This document shows, piece by piece, positions 59,839 to 64,000 of a DNA stretch of 64,000 nt (within the stretch, counting starts at the first letter, position 1; each line of letters starts with the position of its first letter). The translations under genes and the position numbers were made by a program. The stretch covers positions 934,501 through 998,500 of the forward strand of contig NZ_CP097267.1 of assembly GCF_028473605.1 (NCBI RefSeq), in the 5' to 3' direction. This DNA comes from Acidovorax sp. NCPPB 3576 (GTDB lineage Bacteria; Pseudomonadota; Gammaproteobacteria; Burkholderiales; Burkholderiaceae_C). The notes beneath the pieces are model-generated. The model did not search any database, was not told the DNA's origin, and was given only the letters and a program-made list of their open reading frames with translations.

Positions 59839-62697
59839 TCAGGCGCTTGTGCTTTTGCTCGTGCCGGGGGCCGACTGGCTGGCTTTTTTATTGGCGTTCC
59901 GGGCTTCGACCAGCAGATGCAATACCTTGGGGTGGCCCTTCGATTTCGCCAACCGTTCGGCTCGCGCCAGGCTGCCGTGCGCGCCCGCGTCCAACAGCAG
60001 TTTCACCACGTCCGCATGTCCGTTGGCCGCTGCCTGGGTCAGGGCCGTCTCGGAGGATTCGCCTGACCAGCTTTCCAGGTTGCCCGCAAGACCGTGGCGC
60101 AGCAGCAGCGCGATCACGTTGGCATGGCCGTTCGATGCCGCCAGCATGGTGGCGTTTTCGCCGTAGAACTGGGTGGCTTTCACGTCGCCGGCGGCTTCTT
60201 TCTTCAGCAAGGTCTCCATGACCTCGGCATGCCCATTGCGGGCCGCAAGCATGAAGGGCGTCAGACCGTCTCTATCGGTCGATGTCGAATCCACCTTCGC
60301 GCCCAAAAGCAGCTCCACGGCGGGTGCGTGGCCATTCTTTACGGCTGCGAAGAGGGCGGAATATCGAATCTCGGTTCTGCGATCGGCCTGCGCGCCCGCT
60401 TGCAGCAGCAGGGACATGATCGCGACGTTGCCTGTTTCCGCCGCTCGCATCAGCGGCGTGGTTCCATCCGGAGCGTCGCGATCAACGTTCGCCTTGGCAT
60501 TTATCAGCGGCTTTGCCGCGCGGGCATTCTGTTGCCCCACGGCCCGCATGAGCGCGCATTCCCCGCGCCAGTCGCGCTGGTTCAAATGGCTGCGGCTCGC
60601 CAGCATGGCGGCCAATTCGTAGTGGCCGTTGTCGAGGGCATCCATCAGCGGTGTCACGCCGCCGTGCATGAATCCCGTGTAGGCGTTGGGTTTGGCGCCC
60701 GCCTGCAGCAGCAGCCGTGCCGTTCCCATGCGGCCTTGGCGGGCAGCCTCGTGCAGCGCTGTCCTGCCCTCGTCGCTCGCCACATCCACGCGTGCCCCGG
60801 CTTTGTGCAACATTTGCAAGAGGGTTTCGTTGCCGGCGGCGGCGGCCACCATGAGGGGCGTTCTGCCGGTTCTGGATTTCTGGTCCAGCATGCCGCGGTT
60901 CTTGGGCCCCTTGAGGGACGCCTGCACCAGGATGCCCACGGAGGCCACGTCGCCCGCCTGGACTGCAAGGTACAGGGCGGTTTCTCCATTCTTGTTGCGG
61001 GTATCGATCGAAGCATTGGCTCCCAGCAGCTTGTTGACCATGGCGGTTTGGCCATAGCGGGCTGCGTGCATCAAGGGCGTGTCCCCCCGGGCATTGACCG
61101 TTTGCAGTGCCGCAGCGGACGCGAGCAGGGTCACGACCGAATCGGCTCCCGCAGCGACGGCGTGGTGGAGCAGGGTGTTTTGATTCTGGTCTTTCCATGA
61201 CGATGGCATGGGCAAAACCACCAGCAAGCTGGCCAGCGCCAGATCGCCGGCCATGAGGCTTTGCGCCACGGCGTTGGGCCGTGCCCGTTCCGGGAGCTTG
61301 TCCACTTCCTCCGCAGCCTGGTTCAGCAGAAAGAATTCCGCTTCCGCAGAGGCTTCCCGGTAGCGCTTCAATGCCGGATGCATCAGAGCGGCTTGCCAAT
61401 GCAATTGCGCCGCAGGCGTGCCGTGGCGGACCATGTTCCAGACCTTGGCGGGATCGAGGTTGCGCAACTCCTCGGGGTCCTTGGTCGCGGTGAGGGCGCT
61501 CATGAGCAGCGCGGACGGCCACTCCACGGCAGGAGAAAGGTCGGACAGCCGCATGCCGCGGTAGCCGACTCCGCCGGCCTTGTCCATCTCCTTGACGTAG
61601 AAATCTCCGTCGGCGATGCGCTTGATCCTGCGGTTGCCCTCGGCCGTCAATGCGGTATCGACGACCTCGAACTTCTCTTTATCGAGCAGCCCCTGTTCCT
61701 TCATGTTCTTTGCGATGACGCGCATGAGCAGTGCGGGATGCTCGAGAACGGAATAGGGCGCGTCTTCATCGCCGGTGGGCTCGTGCTCCGAGATGACGAC
61801 CCAGGCAGGAATCGAGCCGAATCGCCCTTGCAATCCGGCTTCCATGGAGTCGCTGTACTCATTGTGCAATTGGGCCGCTGTTTCCAGCGTCAGCGGCCGG
61901 CCCAGGTGTTGCCTGAAACGCTCCTTCACCTCGCTCAGGCATTCGTCGGCCAACTGTCGAACCAACTCGACCGGGTTTACGCGGGCCTGCACGAACGCCG
62001 CGGCTTCCTGAGCATGGGCGCTGACGGTGCGCACATCGACGAAGCTGTCGCTGCGTTCCGTGACACCGAACTGCTCCGCCAGAAAATTGCGGTAGCCGTT
62101 CACATAATGGATTTCGTTGCCTGCGTAGTTTTCCAATCCCTTGTGTTTGGACTGACTGAAATCACGCAGCGCCTGGTTCAGCATGTCTTCCCAGACCCTT
62201 TTGGCGTGGGTGTGCAAGCCTTTGGCCAGGTTCAGGTCCTGGGCGGCCATGATCAGGTTGGTCGTGGTGCCTTCGGAACACACCAGAAGTCCTGACGCCA
62301 GGTTCTCGATGATTTCCATGCGTGTCGAAAGCGGGATCGTGTGGTCCGCCACCGCCGTGCACAGCGTGTCCAGCGAGGCCTTGCCTTCGCCGTAGAGGCG
62401 CGATATCTGCGTGGAATAGTGCCCGGCCACGCCACCTTCCACCCGGCTTTTGAAGGTGTCCAGCGCCTCGATGGACTGCTGGGATTTGGAGGAGGGATGT
62501 TGTTCGAGAAAGGTTTTCAGTTTGCCGATGCCTGCCCGGTACTGCGTCATGAGCTGCTTGCCACGCCCCGATTTTTCGAAGGCCGGTATCGAAGTCCCGT
62601 CAACGCTCGGTTCGTAGCGCACGGCTTCTTGCGGCGCGTAAGGCTCCGCAGCCGCGGTCGCGCGGGGCGGCTTGTGGAATTGCGGTGTGATCTGCAT
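59839..62697 (-). CDS. large ankyrin-repeat protein, possible secreted effector
   Basis: A 952-residue protein in two halves. Residues 1-500 have no recognised domain; they include a polar, Pro/Ala-rich first 40 residues and LENLASGLLVCSEG-like and NEIHYVNGYRNFLAEQFGVT stretches. Residues 503-940 hold 12-13 ankyrin repeats (GDTPLMHAARYGQTAMVNKL, GRTPLMVAAAAGNETLLQML, GLTPFMLAARNGHAEVMETL). No signal peptide or TM helix is seen. ATG 62697 is fixed by GGAGG 6 bp before it. Ralstonia effector RipY is an ankyrin protein of similar size, which suggests a type III effector; I saw no hrp (PIP) box upstream, so secretion is a guess. Confidence 0.8.
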   Translation of the reverse strand: MQITPQFHKPPRATAAAEPYAPQEAVRYEPSVDGTSIPAFEKSGRGKQLMTQYRAGIGKLKTFLEQHPSSKSQQSIEALDTFKSRVEGGVAGHYSTQISRLYGEGKASLDTLCTAVADHTIPLSTRMEIIENLASGLLVCSEGTTTNLIMAAQDLNLAKGLHTHAKRVWEDMLNQALRDFSQSKHKGLENYAGNEIHYVNGYRNFLAEQFGVTERSDSFVDVRTVSAHAQEAAAFVQARVNPVELVRQLADECLSEVKERFRQHLGRPLTLETAAQLHNEYSDSMEAGLQGRFGSIPAWVVISEHEPTGDEDAPYSVLEHPALLMRVIAKNMKEQGLLDKEKFEVVDTALTAEGNRRIKRIADGDFYVKEMDKAGGVGYRGMRLSDLSPAVEWPSALLMSALTATKDPEELRNLDPAKVWNMVRHGTPAAQLHWQAALMHPALKRYREASAEAEFFLLNQAAEEVDKLPERARPNAVAQSLMAGDLALASLLVVLPMPSSWKDQNQNTLLHHAVAAGADSVVTLLASAAALQTVNARGDTPLMHAARYGQTAMVNKLLGANASIDTRNKNGETALYLAVQAGDVASVGILVQASLKGPKNRGMLDQKSRTGRTPLMVAAAAGNETLLQMLHKAGARVDVASDEGRTALHEAARQGRMGTARLLLQAGAKPNAYTGFMHGGVTPLMDALDNGHYELAAMLASRSHLNQRDWRGECALMRAVGQQNARAAKPLINAKANVDRDAPDGTTPLMRAAETGNVAIMSLLLQAGAQADRRTEIRYSALFAAVKNGHAPAVELLLGAKVDSTSTDRDGLTPFMLAARNGHAEVMETLLKKEAAGDVKATQFYGENATMLAASNGHANVIALLLRHGLAGNLESWSGESSETALTQAAANGHADVVKLLLDAGAHGSLARAERLAKSKGHPKVLHLLVEARNANKKASQSAPGTSKSTSA

Positions 62698-62847
62698 GGT
62701 CGGCCTCCGGAATGCCGGGACCATACGGGGTTGCGCGCGTGGGCGGTGCGCGCATCCGAAGCAGTTGCCGTGCGGCCGCTGTTGCTCTACCGGCAGGCTC
62801 ATATCGCTTTGCAACACGAGCCTGCATGACGGCCGGGAACCGCGCTG

Positions 62848-62906
62848 TCCGCGCGGCGGGCTTACCGCCCCGCGGCAGCCCGCAGTGCTGCTGCCTTGTC
62901 CGTCTT
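62848..62906. repeat. direct repeat of the metK 3' end (downstream copy)
   Basis: 59 bp identical at 58 positions to 62988-63046, which includes the last 15 codons and stop of metK. It lies 93 bp beyond the metK stop, in the 302-bp gap before the ankyrin gene. The rest of that gap shows no gene. Confidence 0.9.
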
Positions 62907-62987
62907 TTGGCTATGGCCGGCCCTGCGGGCCTTCACATCGCTGCGCGATATGAGCCGTCGCCGAAAGCGCTGCCAAACCACGCGGAT

Positions 62988-63046
62988 CGCGCGGCGGGCT
63001 TACCGCCCCGCAGCAGCCCGCAGTGCTGCTGCCTTGTCCGTCTTTT
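62988..63046. repeat. direct repeat of the metK 3' end (in-gene copy)
   Basis: The metK-internal copy of the 59-bp repeat; the single difference is at 63012 versus 62872. It covers the codons for [14 protein letters not shown] and the stop, plus 12 bp downstream. Confidence 0.9.
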
Positions 63047-64000
63047 CCCAGGTGAACTCGGGCTCTTCGCGGCCGAAGTGGCCGTAGGCGGCGGTCTTTT
63101 CGTAGATGGGGCGCAGCAGATCGAGCATCTGGATGATGCCCTTGGGGCGCAGGTCGAAGTGTTCCTGCACCAGCTTGGCGATCTGGTCGTCCGGAATCAC
63201 GCCCGTGCCTTCGGTGTACACCGTCACGTTCATGGGGCGGGCCACGCCGATGGCATAGGCCACCTGGATCTGGCACTGGCGCGCCAGGCCTGCGGCGACG
63301 ATGTTCTTGGCCACGTAGCGCGCGGCGTAGGCGGCCGAGCGGTCCACCTTGGTTGGGTCCTTGCCGCTGAACGCGCCGCCGCCATGGGGGCAGGCACCGC
63401 CGTAGGTGTCCACGATGATCTTGCGGCCGGTCAGGCCGCAGTCGCCTTGCGGGCCGCCGATGACGAAGCGGCCGGTGGGGTTGATGAGGTACTTGGTGTC
63501 CTGGAGCCACTCGCTGGGCAGCACGGGCTTGATGATTTCCTCGATGACGGCTTCGGTGAAGCTGGCCTTCATCTTGGTGGACGTCTCGCTCTGGTCGGGG
63601 TGGTGCTGGGTGGACAGCACCACGGTGTCGATGCTGTGGGGCTTGCCGTCCACGTAGCGCATCGTGACCTGGCTCTTGGCGTCGGGCCGCAGGAAGGGCA
63701 GGCGCCCGTCCTTGCGCAGCTGGGCCTGGCGCTCGACCAGGCGGTGGGCGTAGTAGATAGGCGCGGGCATCAGCTCGGGCGTCTCGTCGCAGGCGTAGCC
63801 GAACATCAGGCCCTGGTCGCCGGCGCCGGTGTTCAGGTGGTCGTCGCTGGCCTGGTCCACGCCCTGGGCGATGTCGTTGCTCTGCTTGTCGTAGGCCACC
63901 AGCACCGCGCAACCCTTGTAGTCAATGCCGTAGTCGGTGTTGTCGTAGCCGATGCGCTTGATGGTGTCGCGCGCGATCTGGATGTAATCCACATGCGCGT
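63000..64000 (-). CDS. metK: S-adenosylmethionine synthetase, N-terminus beyond the window
   Basis: About 333 C-terminal residues of a protein of roughly 390. MetK makes S-adenosylmethionine from methionine and ATP. Signatures present are [18 protein letters not shown] and [19 protein letters not shown]. Further blocks are [20 protein letters not shown] and [15 protein letters not shown]. The frame continues off the right edge, so start and regulation (for example a SAM riboswitch) cannot be seen. The C-terminal [10 protein letters not shown] tail is what is repeated downstream. Confidence 0.97.
   Translation of the reverse strand, partial: AHVDYIQIARDTIKRIGYDNTDYGIDYKGCAVLVAYDKQSNDIAQGVDQASDDHLNTGAGDQGLMFGYACDETPELMPAPIYYAHRLVERQAQLRKDGRLPFLRPDAKSQVTMRYVDGKPHSIDTVVLSTQHHPDQSETSTKMKASFTEAVIEEIIKPVLPSEWLQDTKYLINPTGRFVIGGPQGDCGLTGRKIIVDTYGGACPHGGGAFSGKDPTKVDRSAAYAARYVAKNIVAAGLARQCQIQVAYAIGVARPMNVTVYTEGTGVIPDDQIAKLVQEHFDLRPKGIIQMLDLLRPIYEKTAAYGHFGREEPEFTWEKTDKAAALRAAAGR

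Noticed and set aside
62698..62847. hrp-type PIP box (TTCGB-N15-TTCGB) before the ankyrin gene
   Set aside because: Only a single TTCGG half-site was found on the minus strand.
62848..63046. Integrative-element attachment sites at metK
   Set aside because: The repeats flank only 81 bp and no integrase or mobility gene is near, so att sites cannot be claimed.

Overview
The window looks like chromosome from a GC-rich betaproteobacterium of the Comamonadaceae, most likely Acidovorax or Paracidovorax. The evidence is the gene content (HexR-zwf-tal-pgi sugar block, RutR-preTA reductive pyrimidine block, NrtR-controlled NAD salvage block), the strong GC bias at third codon positions, and small dispersed stem-loop repeats of the GCTAY-N7-RTAGC / ATGCCCTRGT type, which I recognise from that family. 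The genus is inference. No tRNA, rRNA, CRISPR array, insertion sequence or integrase was seen.

Layout, left to right. 1-5.9 kb: a truncated M20 amidohydrolase and a peptide/opine-type ABC importer (binding protein, one permease, two ATPases; no second permease in the window). 6-8.6 kb: a DoxX membrane protein, then a TetR regulator and a FabF-type ketosynthase, divergent around a perfect palindrome. 8.7-13.9 kb: hexR and zwf on the minus strand, tal and pgi on the plus strand; pgi carries an in-frame copy of a dispersed repeat. 14-18.4 kb: a chemotaxis receptor, two related terminators, and groEL/groES under a CIRCE element.

18.8-43.3 kb is a large surface-polysaccharide locus. It holds GDP-mannose synthesis (manC-like), a complete-looking set for UDP-2,3-diacetamido-2,3-dideoxy-mannuronic acid (wbpA, B, D, E, I homologues), a two-gene ABC exporter (wzm/wzt), a second epimerase, a left-handed beta-helix acyltransferase, a WbmS-like deacetylase, two AsnB-type amidotransferases and four glycosyltransferases. 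On the opposite strand are a GT4-GT2 fusion and a GT-C/TPR membrane protein. The simplest reading is an ABC-exported O-antigen or capsule built from N-acetylated amino-uronic acids, some of them amidated. The stretch 23.0-26.5 kb is visibly AT-richer than its flanks, a sign of separate ancestry.

43.4-51.5 kb encodes reductive pyrimidine breakdown: a RutR-like repressor with tandem operators, then preT, preA, an NCS1 transporter, dihydropyrimidinase and an N-carbamoyl-beta-alanine-type amidohydrolase. 51.6-52.8 kb is a CsgG-like lipoprotein with a peptidoglycan-binding tail. 52.9-58.9 kb is NAD synthesis and salvage: nadM-Nudix fusion, nadE, pncB, pncA, and divergent nrtR with a candidate operator. 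58.9-64 kb holds a hemerythrin-domain protein, a small DUF1328 membrane protein, a large ankyrin-repeat protein that could be a secreted effector, and metK, which runs off the right edge and whose last codons are repeated downstream of the gene.
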